From positions 124,001 through 188,000 of the forward strand of contig CALSNJ010000003.1 in NCBI GenBank assembly GCA_943787745.1: a stretch of 64,000 nucleotides of DNA. Direction: 5' to 3'. Below, piece after piece: positions 20,156-27,989 of the stretch. The notes under the pieces were generated by a model. That model searched no databases and was not told the origin of the DNA. It saw only the letters and a list, made by a program, of their open reading frames with translations. Origin of the DNA: an uncultured Alphaproteobacteria bacterium (GTDB taxonomy: Bacteria > Pseudomonadota > Alphaproteobacteria > UBA6615). Each line of letters starts with the position of its first letter. Positions within the stretch are counted from its first letter, which is position 1. The position numbers were made by a program, and so were the translations under genes.

Positions 20156-20608
20156 ATGAGTATGACACCCGATACCAATCGCGACCGGCCCTTTTCCCAG
20201 ACGCTGCGGCGCCTGAAAGATGCCGGATTGCGACCGACGCGCCAGCGTCTGGCCCTTGGTAAGCTGCTTTTTGATGCCGGTGACCGTCATGTCACGGCCG
20301 AGCAGTTGCATGTCGAGGCGGCGGATATGGGTATCAAGGTCTCGTTGGCCACGGTCTACAACACCCTCAACCAGTTCACCGAGAGCGGATTGATGCGGGA
20401 AGTCGTTGTGGCGCCGGGCAAATCCTATTTCGACACCAATATCGAGGATCACCATCATTTCTTCTACGAGGATGATGGTTCTCTGAAGGACATTCCGCGC
20501 GATGCCATTGCGCTCGCAGCGATGCCCGAGGCACCAGCCGACGCGGAAGTTGCACGGGTTGACGTGATTGTGCGCCTGCGCCGTGCGGTTGATAATCAAT
20601 CTCAATAA
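20156..20608 (+). CDS. irr: Irr-type iron/heme-responsive regulator (Fur family)
   Basis: Fur-superfamily DNA-binding regulator that, in alphaproteobacteria, senses heme status and controls iron genes. The 150-residue protein has the winged-helix part (GLRPTRQRLALGKLLFD, then VSLATVYNTLNQFTESGL) and the Irr-type triple histidine at 99-101 in DHHHFFYEDDG. There is no cysteine at all, so neither the heme regulatory Cys-Pro motif of Bradyrhizobium Irr nor a structural CxxC zinc site is present. ATG 20156 is preferred; 20162 is possible. It is divergent from fabA. A palindrome like the Irr target lies 31 bases downstream of its stop, before the rubrerythrin gene. Confidence 0.9.
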   Translation: MSMTPDTNRDRPFSQTLRRLKDAGLRPTRQRLALGKLLFDAGDRHVTAEQLHVEAADMGIKVSLATVYNTLNQFTESGLMREVVVAPGKSYFDTNIEDHHHFFYEDDGSLKDIPRDAIALAAMPEAPADAEVARVDVIVRLRRAVDNQSQ

Positions 20609-20638
20609 AACAAGCTTAAACAATCGTGTGTCATGCTG

Positions 20639-20655
20639 TTTGGAACTGTTCCAAA
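20639..20655 (+). promoter_or_regulatory. Putative Irr box (iron control element)
   Basis: Perfect 17-bp palindrome TTTGGAACTGTTCCAAA (8 + 1 + 8). The Irr target described in alphaproteobacteria has the form TTTAGAA-N3-TTCTAAA, also 7 + 3 + 7. This site differs only at positions 4 and 14, and symmetrically. It ends 3 bases before the -35 hexamer of the rubrerythrin promoter. Location next to irr supports the reading, but no binding evidence exists here. Confidence 0.6.
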
Positions 20656-20658
20656 TTA

Positions 20659-20687
20659 TTGACTCGCGCGCTTTTGCACGGCATAGT
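20659..20687 (+). promoter_or_regulatory. Putative promoter of the rubrerythrin gene
   Basis: TTGACT (20659-20664) and CATAGT (20682-20687) with a 17-base spacer. The start codon follows at 20766, giving a leader of about 70 bases. The palindrome at 20639 abuts its upstream edge, a position that suits activation or upstream repression. Seen by eye only. Confidence 0.55.
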
Positions 20688-20765
20688 CGTGCGACCGGAT
20701 TTGGGACAGGCTTCGTTTGATCTGTCCCCGCAATCTAGTTTTGCAGTTTAATGAGGAGACATGTG

Positions 20766-21182
20766 ATGGCCCTTAAGGGATCCAAGACCGAAGACAATCT
20801 GAAAGAAGCGTTTGCCGGCGAAAGCCAGGCCAACCGCCGTTACCTCTATTTCGCCCAGAAGGCTGACGTTGAAGGCTACAACGATGTTGCCTCTGTCTTC
20901 CGCTCCACTGCGGAAGGTGAGACCGGCCATGCGCACGGTCATCTCGAGTTCCTCGAGGAAACCGGCGACCCCGCAACCGGCCTGCCGATCGGTGGCACAT
21001 CCCAGAACCTGGCCGCTGCCGTTGCTGGTGAGACCCATGAGTACACGGACATGTATCCGGGTATGGCACGCACCGCGCGTGAAGAAGGCCATGACGAGAT
21101 TGCCGACTGGTTCGAGACTCTCGCCAAAGCTGAAAAGAGCCACGCGGGCCGCTTCCAGAAAGCGCTCGACGAGCTCGACTGA
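20766..21182 (+). CDS. Rubrerythrin (ferritin-like diiron protein without rubredoxin domain)
   Basis: Diiron four-helix protein linked to peroxide reduction. At 138 residues it lacks the C-terminal rubredoxin domain of classical rubrerythrin ('erythrin' form). Candidate iron ligands are E19 (in [10 protein letters not shown]), E52 and H55 ([14 protein letters not shown]), E89/E92, E123 and H126 ([10 protein letters not shown]). Start ATG 20766 has an excellent GAGGAG site; ATG 20761 is followed at once by a stop. A putative Irr box and promoter lie upstream and a terminator follows. Without its own rubredoxin it needs another electron donor; the Fe-S protein encoded next is a candidate (inference). 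Confidence 0.92.
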   Translation: MALKGSKTEDNLKEAFAGESQANRRYLYFAQKADVEGYNDVASVFRSTAEGETGHAHGHLEFLEETGDPATGLPIGGTSQNLAAAVAGETHEYTDMYPGMARTAREEGHDEIADWFETLAKAEKSHAGRFQKALDELD

Positions 21183-21188
21183 TTTTGT

Positions 21189-21230
21189 TCGGGGCCGTTC
21201 GTTTCAAACGGATGGCCCCGATCTTTCTTT
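21189..21230 (+). terminator. Terminator-like hairpin after rubrerythrin
   Basis: TCGGGGCC (21189-21196) pairs with GGCCCCGA (21214-21221), with a partly paired 17-base loop, followed by the T-rich TCTTTCTTTCT. It lies 7 bases after the rubrerythrin stop and about 110 bases before the next start. It may separate or attenuate expression between the two genes. Confidence 0.75.
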
Positions 21231-21333
21231 CTATGACCAATGTTCTGAACTCCGGCGCATGATCAGCGTTGTCGGATAACGGGTAAGATGCGTCCGAAAC
21301 GCGAAACGTGACGGACATGAAGGGAGCAGGTTC

Positions 21334-22722
21334 ATGAGTGAGGAAAATAGCGCTGCGCCGCGTGAAGGGAGCCTTGACGCCCCCACACGCCATCCCATCG
21401 AGTGGCGCGAAACGGATTTCTTTGATGAAGAGCAGCTCGATGAGGAGCTGCGTCGGGTCTTCGATATCTGTCATGGCTGCCGCCGCTGCTTCAATTTGTG
21501 TGATTCCTTCCCGCGCCTGTTCGACCTGGTCGACGAATCTGAATCCGGTGAGCTGGACACGGTCGACAGCGCAGACTTCAAGCCCGTCGTGGATGCCTGC
21601 ACGCTCTGCGACATGTGCTTTATGACCAAATGTCCTTATGTGCCGCCCCACGAGTTCAACCTGGATTTCCCGCATCTGATGCTGCGCTACCGTGCGGTCG
21701 AGGCGAAACGGGACGGCGTGCCCTGGAACGAGAACCAGCTGATCCAGACCGATCGCAATGGTCGACTGGCGGGCAAGGTCTCCGGATTGGCGAACTGGGC
21801 CTCGGATCGGGACAACAAGATCACCCGTCCGGTGATCGAGAAAATTGCCGGTGTTCATCGTGATGCCGACCTGCCGAAATTCGTGCCGACATCCAAGACC
21901 TTCGTTGCGCAGGCCGAAAACCGGCCGCCTGAAGTCAACACCGACGCCCCGGCGCATGGCCGCGAAGCCGTGCTCTACGCGACCTGCTTTGTGAACTACA
22001 ACAAGCCCGACACCGGCGTTCTGGCCCAGCGTATTTTGGCCAAGAACGGTGTGGCAACGACGGCAATGCATCCCCATTGCTGTGGTATGCCCCAGCTGGA
22101 ACAGGGATTGATGGAAGACGTGGCGAGCTACGCGAAAATTGTCGCCAAGGCGTTCCGACCGCAGGTCGATGCCGGGAAGGACATCATCGCGTTGACGCCG
22201 TCCTGCGCGTTGATGATGAAATTCGAATGGCCGTTGATCGTGCCCGATGACGAGGACGTCGCGGCATTGTCAAAGGCGACACGCGACATCACCGAATACA
22301 TCGTTGATATCGCCAAGAAAGAAGGTCTTGCTGACGGCCTGTCAGCTTTGCCCGAGCCGGTGGCCTTGCATCTGGCGTGTCATGCGCGGGCCCAGAATAT
22401 GGGGCAGAAAGCTGCCGAAATGCTGCGTTTGATCCCTGAAGCCGACCTCAAGGTCATCGAGCGATGCTCGGGTCATGGCGGGTCCTGGGGCGTGATGGAA
22501 GAGTATTTCGAGACGGCGATTAAAGTCGGTCGTCCCGTCGCGCGTCAGGCCAAGGATTTTGGTGCGCGCTTCATTGCCTCGGAATGCCCGCTTGCCGCGG
22601 ATCATATTCTGCAGGGTATCGAACGCCAGCTGGATGACGGCCAGAGCGCACCTGCACGCAGCTATCACCCCGTCGAATTGTTGGCGCTGGCCTATGGCCT
22701 CGCCCCCGAACTCAACTCTTGA
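21334..22722 (+). CDS. GlpC/heterodisulfide reductase-like Fe-S protein of the rubrerythrin-DUF3501 cluster
   Basis: Iron-sulfur protein of 462 residues, likely an electron carrier or oxidoreductase in the cytoplasm. Two ferredoxin-type clusters are suggested by C46-x2-C-x2-C-x3-C56 (CHGCRRCFNLC) and C89-x2-C-x2-C-x4-C100-P (CTLCDMCFMTKCP). The C-terminal part has two CCG-type domains. The first keeps HPHCCGMP (249-251); the second reads ERCSGHGGSWG at C378, a CSGH form in place of CCG. It is called glycerol-3-phosphate dehydrogenase subunit C-like in some annotations, but no glpAB is nearby. Its TGA overlaps the next frame's ATG 22722. The true substrate is unknown. Confidence 0.82.
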   Translation: MSEENSAAPREGSLDAPTRHPIEWRETDFFDEEQLDEELRRVFDICHGCRRCFNLCDSFPRLFDLVDESESGELDTVDSADFKPVVDACTLCDMCFMTKCPYVPPHEFNLDFPHLMLRYRAVEAKRDGVPWNENQLIQTDRNGRLAGKVSGLANWASDRDNKITRPVIEKIAGVHRDADLPKFVPTSKTFVAQAENRPPEVNTDAPAHGREAVLYATCFVNYNKPDTGVLAQRILAKNGVATTAMHPHCCGMPQLEQGLMEDVASYAKIVAKAFRPQVDAGKDIIALTPSCALMMKFEWPLIVPDDEDVAALSKATRDITEYIVDIAKKEGLADGLSALPEPVALHLACHARAQNMGQKAAEMLRLIPEADLKVIERCSGHGGSWGVMEEYFETAIKVGRPVARQAKDFGARFIASECPLAADHILQGIERQLDDGQSAPARSYHPVELLALAYGLAPELNS

Positions 22723-22739
22723 TGATGGAGCTGGACACC

Positions 22740-23330
22740 ATGTCCGCGAAACGTGAAATCACCCGCGACGACATCCTCGACATGGAGGCCTATGGCGCCT
22801 CGCGCAAGGAGCGCCGTGTCGAGATGGTGGCCCGCAAGAAGAACCGGCGCGTCGATGTGGGGCCCCACGCGACGGCGTATTTCGAATGCTATGCAACCAT
22901 GTGGCATCAGGTTCATGAGATGTTGTTTATCGAGCGCGGCGGGGAAGAACAGATTGAAGACGAACTTCGCGCCTACAACCCGATGATCCCCAACGGGCGT
23001 GAGCTGGTGACAACCATCATGTTCGAAATCGATGACCCGGTCCGCCGCAAGATGGTGTTGTCAAAAATCGGTGGGATTGAGGAAACCGTGTTCCTGAAAT
23101 TTGCCGGAGAGACCATCACCGGTGAACCCGAAACCGACCTCGACCGCACCACGGCCGACGGCAAGGCAAGCTCCGTGCAGTTCGTCCATTTCCCGTTTAC
23201 CGATGATCAGGCCGCCAAGTTCAGCCAGGCCGGGGCCGAAGTCACCTTTGGCTTTGGCCATCCCGAATATGGGCATATGACCCTGATTCCTGAAGTTGTG
23301 CGCGCTGAACTCGCAGGCGATCTGGACTAG
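22740..23330 (+). CDS. DUF3501 family protein
   Basis: Protein of 196 residues from ATG 22740 (MSAKREITRDDILDME), preceded by GGAG at a 9-base distance. ATG 22722, overlapping the previous stop, would add 6 residues. No cysteine cluster or membrane segment is seen except one Cys in YFECYATMWHQVHEM. Acidic and mainly alpha/beta by appearance; HPEYGHMTL near the end is distinctive. DUF3501 proteins are, to my knowledge, found next to rubrerythrin and this type of Fe-S protein. The function is not established. Coupling to the Fe-S protein gene suggests they form one complex or pathway. Confidence 0.8.
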   Translation: MSAKREITRDDILDMEAYGASRKERRVEMVARKKNRRVDVGPHATAYFECYATMWHQVHEMLFIERGGEEQIEDELRAYNPMIPNGRELVTTIMFEIDDPVRRKMVLSKIGGIEETVFLKFAGETITGEPETDLDRTTADGKASSVQFVHFPFTDDQAAKFSQAGAEVTFGFGHPEYGHMTLIPEVVRAELAGDLD

Positions 23331-23344
23331 GTCGGGGTCGCGCC

Positions 23345-23896
23345 TCAGGGCGCGATGACCTCGCCGGGATGCAAGCCCCAGAGGGCGGCCCGTGGGATCC
23401 AGCCTTCCACGCCATGACTGGCAATGGCGACCCGGCACCATTCGGGCTCGCACGCATCCAGCGCGACAATCACACCTTCTTCGACAAAGGCGGCGACGGG
23501 GGAGCCGGAATCCGGTTTCTGCATCACCCTTGCGCGGGCAACGGCCACGCTGGCCATGCGGTTGCCTGACAACATCGACTTGTGGACCCAGCCGGTCGTG
23601 TCGTCCGGCGCACGGACCTGCCGCCAGTTCTCGAACTCACCAACGACTTCAACAGGCAGGGTGCGGAATTGCAGCACCCAATCGATCGGATAGCGTGCAC
23701 CAGGCCCGGTGCGCATGTTCACTTCGCCGGCGCGAATACTGACCCAGCGTGGGATTGGCAGGCCGGACGGATTGGGTGCGCGCGTCTCTGCAGCAGGCGT
23801 CTGGGCCTGAACAGGCGCAAGGGCAAATGTTCCCGCCACAAGGAGTGACGAGGCAAAGAAAGCAGACAGGATGAGGCGCGGTAGCATGCTGTGCAT
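23345..23896 (-). CDS. Exported SH3-domain protein
   Basis: 183-residue protein with an N-terminal signal peptide (hydrophobic residues 8-30, then Ala-Gln-Ala-type cleavage near VQAQ). Two bacterial SH3-like segments follow: WVSIRAGEVNMRTGPGARYP, then TGWVHKSMLSG, and a second copy ending EGWIPRAALWG. It belongs to the COG3807-type periplasmic SH3 proteins common in alphaproteobacteria. These probably bind envelope or peptidoglycan; the exact role is unknown. It converges with the DUF3501 gene. ATG 23887 is an equally possible start. Confidence 0.8.
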   Translation of the reverse strand: MHSMLPRLILSAFFASSLLVAGTFALAPVQAQTPAAETRAPNPSGLPIPRWVSIRAGEVNMRTGPGARYPIDWVLQFRTLPVEVVGEFENWRQVRAPDDTTGWVHKSMLSGNRMASVAVARARVMQKPDSGSPVAAFVEEGVIVALDACEPEWCRVAIASHGVEGWIPRAALWGLHPGEVIAP

Positions 23897-24053
23897 CTAG
23901 CGAACGGGGTGGCCGTGGTCAAGCTTGCGGAGGTCGCAGGGGTGCTTGCGTGGCGACAGGTTTCCGCGATATGCGATGTGGGCAGGGTTCAATGCTGGAT
24001 CTGCACGGGAACAATGACCCGTTTTATTTACGTGTTCGCCACCTCAGGGACAT

Positions 24054-25040
24054 ATGAGCAGTACCAAACCCGTTGTGATCGTCACCCGCAAACTGCCTGA
24101 AGCCACTGAGGCTCGGATGCAGGAGCTGTTCGACACGCGTCTGAATGACGACGACGCGCCGATGTCCAATGCGGACCTTGTGGCCGCGATGCAATCCGCC
24201 GATGTGCTGGTGCCCACGGTCACCGATTACATCAGCGCCGATCTGATTGCACAGGCGGGCGAACGCTTGAAACTGATCGCGAATTACGGCAACGGCGTTG
24301 ACAATATTGACCTTCCCGCCGCGCGCGAACGCGGCATCTCTGTGACCAATACGCCCGGGGTTCTGACCGAAGACACGGCCGATATGACCATGGCGCTGCT
24401 GCTGGCGGTGCCGCGGCGAATTTCTGAAGGTGCGCGTCTGCTCCATTCGGGCGACTGGAAAGGCTGGTCGCCCACCTTGCTGCCTGGCCGCCGGATCTGG
24501 GGCAAGCAGCTCGGCATTGTCGGCATGGGCCGTATCGGAACCGCGCTGGCGCGTCGTGCCCGCGGATTCGGGTTGGAAATCCACTATCACAACCGTCGTC
24601 CGGTCCACCCGGATGTTGAGGATGAGCTTGAGGCCACCTATTGGGAATCCCTCGATCAGATGCTTTCGCGCATGGATATCATTTCGGTCAATTGCCCCCG
24701 GACCCCGGCGACCTTTCACCTGCTCTCCCGCCGCCGGCTGGAGCTGATCCAGCCCCACGCCTATCTGGTGAACACTTCGCGTGGCGAAGTGATCGACGAA
24801 CGCGCGCTGGGCGACCTGATCGACGCCGGAAAAATCGCCGGTGCCGGCCTTGATGTTTTTGAGCACGAACCCGCCGTCGACCCCCGCCTGCTCGCATCAG
24901 ACAATGTTTTGCTGTTGCCGCATTTGAGTTCGGCCACGGTCGAGGGCCGTCATGAGATGGGCGAAAAGGTCATCGTCAACATCCGCGCCTTCGTTGACGG
25001 CCACAAGCCGCCCGACCGGGTGCTGGAAACGATGTTTTAG
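24054..25040 (+). CDS. D-2-hydroxyacid dehydrogenase (glyoxylate/hydroxypyruvate reductase type)
   Basis: NAD(P)-dependent reductase of 2-keto acids, 328 residues. The nucleotide-binding motif GIVGMGRIGTALARRARG sits near residue 155. The catalytic Arg is in NTSRGEVIDE, Glu in DVFEHEPAVD and His in LLPHLSSAT. Resemblance is strongest to GyaR-type glyoxylate reductases of alphaproteobacteria, but the substrate cannot be fixed from sequence. Single gene; the upstream gap is shared with the SH3 gene. A hairpin and a repeat follow its stop. Confidence 0.88.
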   Translation: MSSTKPVVIVTRKLPEATEARMQELFDTRLNDDDAPMSNADLVAAMQSADVLVPTVTDYISADLIAQAGERLKLIANYGNGVDNIDLPAARERGISVTNTPGVLTEDTADMTMALLLAVPRRISEGARLLHSGDWKGWSPTLLPGRRIWGKQLGIVGMGRIGTALARRARGFGLEIHYHNRRPVHPDVEDELEATYWESLDQMLSRMDIISVNCPRTPATFHLLSRRRLELIQPHAYLVNTSRGEVIDERALGDLIDAGKIAGAGLDVFEHEPAVDPRLLASDNVLLLPHLSSATVEGRHEMGEKVIVNIRAFVDGHKPPDRVLETMF

Positions 25041-25095
25041 AGGTTTCGCAAGAACCTCTCCAAACCGTCACCCCTGCGAAGGCAGGTATCCACGA
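25039..25095 (+). repeat. Hairpin plus GTCACCCCTGCGAAGGCAGG-type interspersed repeat
   Basis: AGAGGTT (25039-25045) pairs with AACCTCT (25053-25059) right at the end of the dehydrogenase gene. It is followed by an element at 25067-25092 with CCTGC/GCAGG arms. This second part resembles the short palindromic element that reads IPAFAGxT in one frame, seen in many proteobacterial genomes. The copy lies between convergent genes, so it may act as a bidirectional transcript end. Confidence 0.5.
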
Positions 25096-25139
25096 ACGCC
25101 GACATATGATGAGCAAGCTCTGGAAGGCGTTACGTGGCC

Positions 25140-25910
25140 TCAGATTGTCGGCGTATCCCCGCATAATGCGCAGTTCGGGTCGTGGGGCAGTTTAATGGCG
25201 TGGAAGTCTGTCGCCAGCGCGTCATAGATCAGCATCCGGCCCGCGAGACTTTCGCCCAGACCGAGCAATTCCTTGAGCACTTCGGTGGTTTGCAGGGACC
25301 CCATGACGCCCGCGAGTGCGCCCAGAATTCCGGCTTCCTCGCAGCGTGGCGCCATGTCGGGGGGTGGTGCTTCGGGAAAAATGCAGCGGTAACACGCTGT
25401 CGGCGCATCGTCGTTGCGACGGAAGCTGTAGAGCTGGCCTTCGAAGCGCAGCATGGCCGCTGCAATCAGAGGGATTCCAAGGAGATAGCACTGGTCGTTG
25501 ACAAGGTAGCGCGTCTCGAAATTGTCGGACCCGTCGGCGACAAGGTCATACCCGGAGATAATTGCTTCGGCATTTTCGTCTGTGAGTCGAGTATCATGCA
25601 GGACAACGTTGATGCCCGGGTTCAGAGCCGCCAGCGTAGCCTTTGCAGAGTCTGTCTTTTTCTGGCCAACTGCATCCGTTACATGAACAATCTGACGCTG
25701 CAGATTTGTCAGATCGACCTCATCGTCATCGATGATTCCCAGCGTGCCGACACCGGCGGCAGCCAGATACATCAGCAGCGGTGCGCCAAGGCCCCCGGCG
25801 CCGACCACCAGCACTTTGGAGGCGAGCAGCTTCTCCTGCCCTTCGTCACCGACCTCATCGAGGATCAGATGCCGGGCATAGCGGTGAAACTGTTCCTCGG
25901 TGAGTTCCAT
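25140..25910 (-). CDS. moeB: MoeB/ThiF-family adenylyltransferase
   Basis: E1-like enzyme that adenylates the C-terminal Gly-Gly of a sulfur-carrier protein such as MoaD or ThiS. 256 residues. ATP-binding GAGGLGAPLLMYLAAAGVG near residue 37, DLTNLQRQIVH with the catalytic Arg, DGSDNFETRYLVND, and two CxxC zinc pairs (CYRC and CALC) are all visible. No C-terminal rhodanese domain. It sits 8 bases downstream of cysK, an arrangement suggesting sulfur transfer. Whether it serves molybdopterin, thiamine or another carrier cannot be told. Confidence 0.9.
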   Translation of the reverse strand: MELTEEQFHRYARHLILDEVGDEGQEKLLASKVLVVGAGGLGAPLLMYLAAAGVGTLGIIDDDEVDLTNLQRQIVHVTDAVGQKKTDSAKATLAALNPGINVVLHDTRLTDENAEAIISGYDLVADGSDNFETRYLVNDQCYLLGIPLIAAAMLRFEGQLYSFRRNDDAPTACYRCIFPEAPPPDMAPRCEEAGILGALAGVMGSLQTTEVLKELLGLGESLAGRMLIYDALATDFHAIKLPHDPNCALCGDTPTI

Positions 25911-25918
25911 GACCGGGT

Positions 25919-26872
25919 CTAGATGCCCTCGAACAGCGCCGTGGAAAGATAACGTTCGGCAAAGGACGGCAGGATCACGACCATCAGTTTGCCCGCCATC
26001 TCGTCACGTGCACCGACTTCAAGAGCGGCAGCGATGGCCGCGCCCGAGGAAATCCCGACGGGAATGCCTTCGATCCGCGCCAGCTTGCGGGCGGTTTCCA
26101 GCGCGGTTTCGTTGGCGATCCCCAGGATCTCGTCATAGACCTCGGTGTTCAGGGTGTCGGGAATGAACCCGGCGCCGATGCCCTGCAGCATGTGTGGTCC
26201 CGCCGGGCCACCGGCGAGAACGGCGCTGTCTTCAGGCTCTACGGCCACGACATGCAGGCCGGGCTTGCGGGCCTTGAGGACTTCGCCAGCACCGGTAATG
26301 GTGCCACCCGTGCCAACGCCCGCGACCAGCACATCGACCGCGCCATTGGTGTCTTTCCAGATTTCTTCTGCCGTTGTGTGGCGGTGCACTTCCGGGTTTG
26401 CCGGGTTCTGGAACTGCTGGAGCATGATCGCGTTTTCGGTGGAATCGACGATCTCCTGAGCTTTTGCGATCGACCCGGGCATCCGCTCGGCAGCCGGCGT
26501 GAGCACCAGTTCGGCGCCCAGCAGCGCCAGCATTTTGCGGCGTTCCTGGGACATGGAATCGGGCATCACCAAAATGCAGCGATAGCCGCGCGCTGCGCAG
26601 ACAAAGGCCAGCGCGATCCCGGTATTGCCGGAGGTGGGCTCTACGATCACTGAACCGGGGCCGATCTTGCCTTCGGCCTCCGCGGCCGAAATCATCGCGT
26701 TCCCGATCCTGTCCTTGACCGAGGCCAGCGGATTGAAGAATTCCAGCTTAGCGACGAGGTCGGCTTTGCAGCCTTCCGCTTCGGCCATCCGACCAATGCG
26801 GACCAGCGGCGTTGCCCCGATCGTATCGACCACGGAATCGTAGATCTTGCCCCGGAATTCTGAATTCGACAT
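25919..26872 (-). CDS. cysK: Cysteine synthase A (O-acetylserine sulfhydrylase)
   Basis: PLP enzyme that makes cysteine from O-acetylserine and sulfide. 317 residues from ATG 26872. The PLP lysine is in [11 protein letters not shown], the substrate loop in [12 protein letters not shown], the phosphate-binding loop in [12 protein letters not shown], and [10 protein letters not shown] near the end. The frame is open to 26935 but adds nothing family-like. It is followed by moeB and preceded by repeats and an Rrf2 regulator on the same strand, suggesting regulation of cysteine synthesis by that regulator. Confidence 0.94.
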   Translation of the reverse strand: MSNSEFRGKIYDSVVDTIGATPLVRIGRMAEAEGCKADLVAKLEFFNPLASVKDRIGNAMISAAEAEGKIGPGSVIVEPTSGNTGIALAFVCAARGYRCILVMPDSMSQERRKMLALLGAELVLTPAAERMPGSIAKAQEIVDSTENAIMLQQFQNPANPEVHRHTTAEEIWKDTNGAVDVLVAGVGTGGTITGAGEVLKARKPGLHVVAVEPEDSAVLAGGPAGPHMLQGIGAGFIPDTLNTEVYDEILGIANETALETARKLARIEGIPVGISSGAAIAAALEVGARDEMAGKLMVVILPSFAERYLSTALFEGI

Positions 26873-26970
26873 GTGACGTTTCCTGATTTTGTATCGCTGT
26901 TGCCGCGACGATAGTTCGCCTGCTGGTATTTGCAAAGTATCACTCCGCCAATCTACGGTATCTCTAGCAA

Positions 26971-27040
26971 CCTCATGCAGAGCTTGTCGAAGTATGAGGT
27001 TGTCGCTCTCGTTCTTCGTCAGGCTCAGAATGAGGGATCA
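26971..27040 (+). repeat. Two imperfect palindromic repeats between cysK and the Rrf2 gene
   Basis: First stem: CCTCAT (26971-26976) with ATGAGG (26994-26999). Second stem: CTCGTTCT (27008-27015) with AGAATGAG (27027-27034), one G-T pair. Both have an interior like 'agcttgtcga' or 'tcgtcaggct', a motif widely repeated in proteobacterial intergenic DNA. They separate the Rrf2 gene end from the cysK promoter region and could form transcript ends. Confidence 0.55.
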
Positions 27041-27066
27041 CGCAGGGGTGGCGCGATGTTGGTGGC

Positions 27067-27522
27067 TTAGATCGTGTAGTCGTGGCGGTCGGAATCTTCG
27101 CTTTCGACACCGGCATCGCGGGCCTGATTGCAGAGATCCTGGATCGAGGTCTGGGCCAATTGTGCCATGCAGTCTTCGGAAAGCTGACGCCAGAGCGGGC
27201 GCACCACTTCGGTGCCCAGCGGCGAACCATCATTTTCCTCGATGGGATCAGCGCGGGATTCCATCTCGTTGATGACCTCCACAATATCAGCCAGTGTGAT
27301 GCGGCGGCGTTCCCGGGCAAGGCGATAGCCGCCACGCGGGCCACGCACCCCGGTCAGGACCCCGGCACGCACCAGATTCTGCAGCACCTGTTCCAGATAA
27401 CGACGGGGAATGCCCTGTCGTCGGGTGATTTCGCGGCTTTGCACCGGGTTGGCGCTGGCGTGATAGGCGATGTCGAGCACAGCCTCGATGGCAAAAAGTG
27501 TCTTGCGTGACAGCCGGAACAT
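27067..27522 (-). CDS. Rrf2-family transcriptional regulator (CymR-like position, next to cysK)
   Basis: Winged-helix regulator of 151 residues. The Rrf2 HTH reads ITRRQGIPRRYLEQVLQNLVRAGVL with the wing GVRGPRGGYRLAR. IscR, NsrR and RirA carry three clustered cysteines for an Fe-S centre. Only two cysteines are visible here (in SEDCMAQ and QDLCNQA), so an Fe-S cluster is unlikely. Rrf2 proteins without a cluster include CymR of Bacillus, which controls cysteine genes together with CysK. The cysK neighbour makes that role plausible but unproven. Gap to dut is 5 bases, so it probably shares the coaBC-dut transcript. Confidence 0.85.
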   Translation of the reverse strand: MFRLSRKTLFAIEAVLDIAYHASANPVQSREITRRQGIPRRYLEQVLQNLVRAGVLTGVRGPRGGYRLARERRRITLADIVEVINEMESRADPIEENDGSPLGTEVVRPLWRQLSEDCMAQLAQTSIQDLCNQARDAGVESEDSDRHDYTI

Positions 27523-27527
27523 GCGCG

Positions 27528-27989
27528 TCAGGCCTTGTTCTTTGAGGTGCCGGTGGAGCCAAACCCGCCCGCGCCACGTTCGGTTGCCGGAAGCTCGGGC
27601 ACTTCGTCCCAGAGCGCCTGTGTCACCGGGGCGACAACCATCTGGGCGATCCGCATGCCACGGGTCACGGTGAAGGTCTCTTCGCCATGATTGATGACAA
27701 TCACACCGATTTCGCCGCGGTAATCGGCATCGATGGTGCCGGGACTGTTGACCAGAGATATCCCGTTGCGCAGGGCCAGTCCGGATCGGGGTCGGATTTG
27801 CGCCTCATAGCTGGGTGGCAAGGCAATGGCGAGGCCGGTGGGGACCAGCGTGCGCGCACCCGGTGCGATGTCCACGTCCTCGGCAATGGCGGCCTGTAAA
27901 TCCATGCCGGCAGCATCGGCGGTTTCATAGGCCGGTAGGTCAAGATCGGCCCCATGGGGCAAGCGGGTTACGGAAACAGAAACACTCAT
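27528..27989 (-). CDS. dut: Deoxyuridine 5'-triphosphate nucleotidohydrolase (dUTPase)
   Basis: Hydrolyses dUTP to dUMP, keeping uracil out of DNA. 153 residues with the trimeric dUTPase motifs in order: [42 protein letters not shown] and the C-terminal [10 protein letters not shown]. Its ATG overlaps the TGA of coaBC (ATGA). That coaBC-dut pairing is common in Proteobacteria. Confidence 0.96.
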   Translation of the reverse strand: MSVSVSVTRLPHGADLDLPAYETADAAGMDLQAAIAEDVDIAPGARTLVPTGLAIALPPSYEAQIRPRSGLALRNGISLVNSPGTIDADYRGEIGVIVINHGEETFTVTRGMRIAQMVVAPVTQALWDEVPELPATERGAGGFGSTGTSKNKA

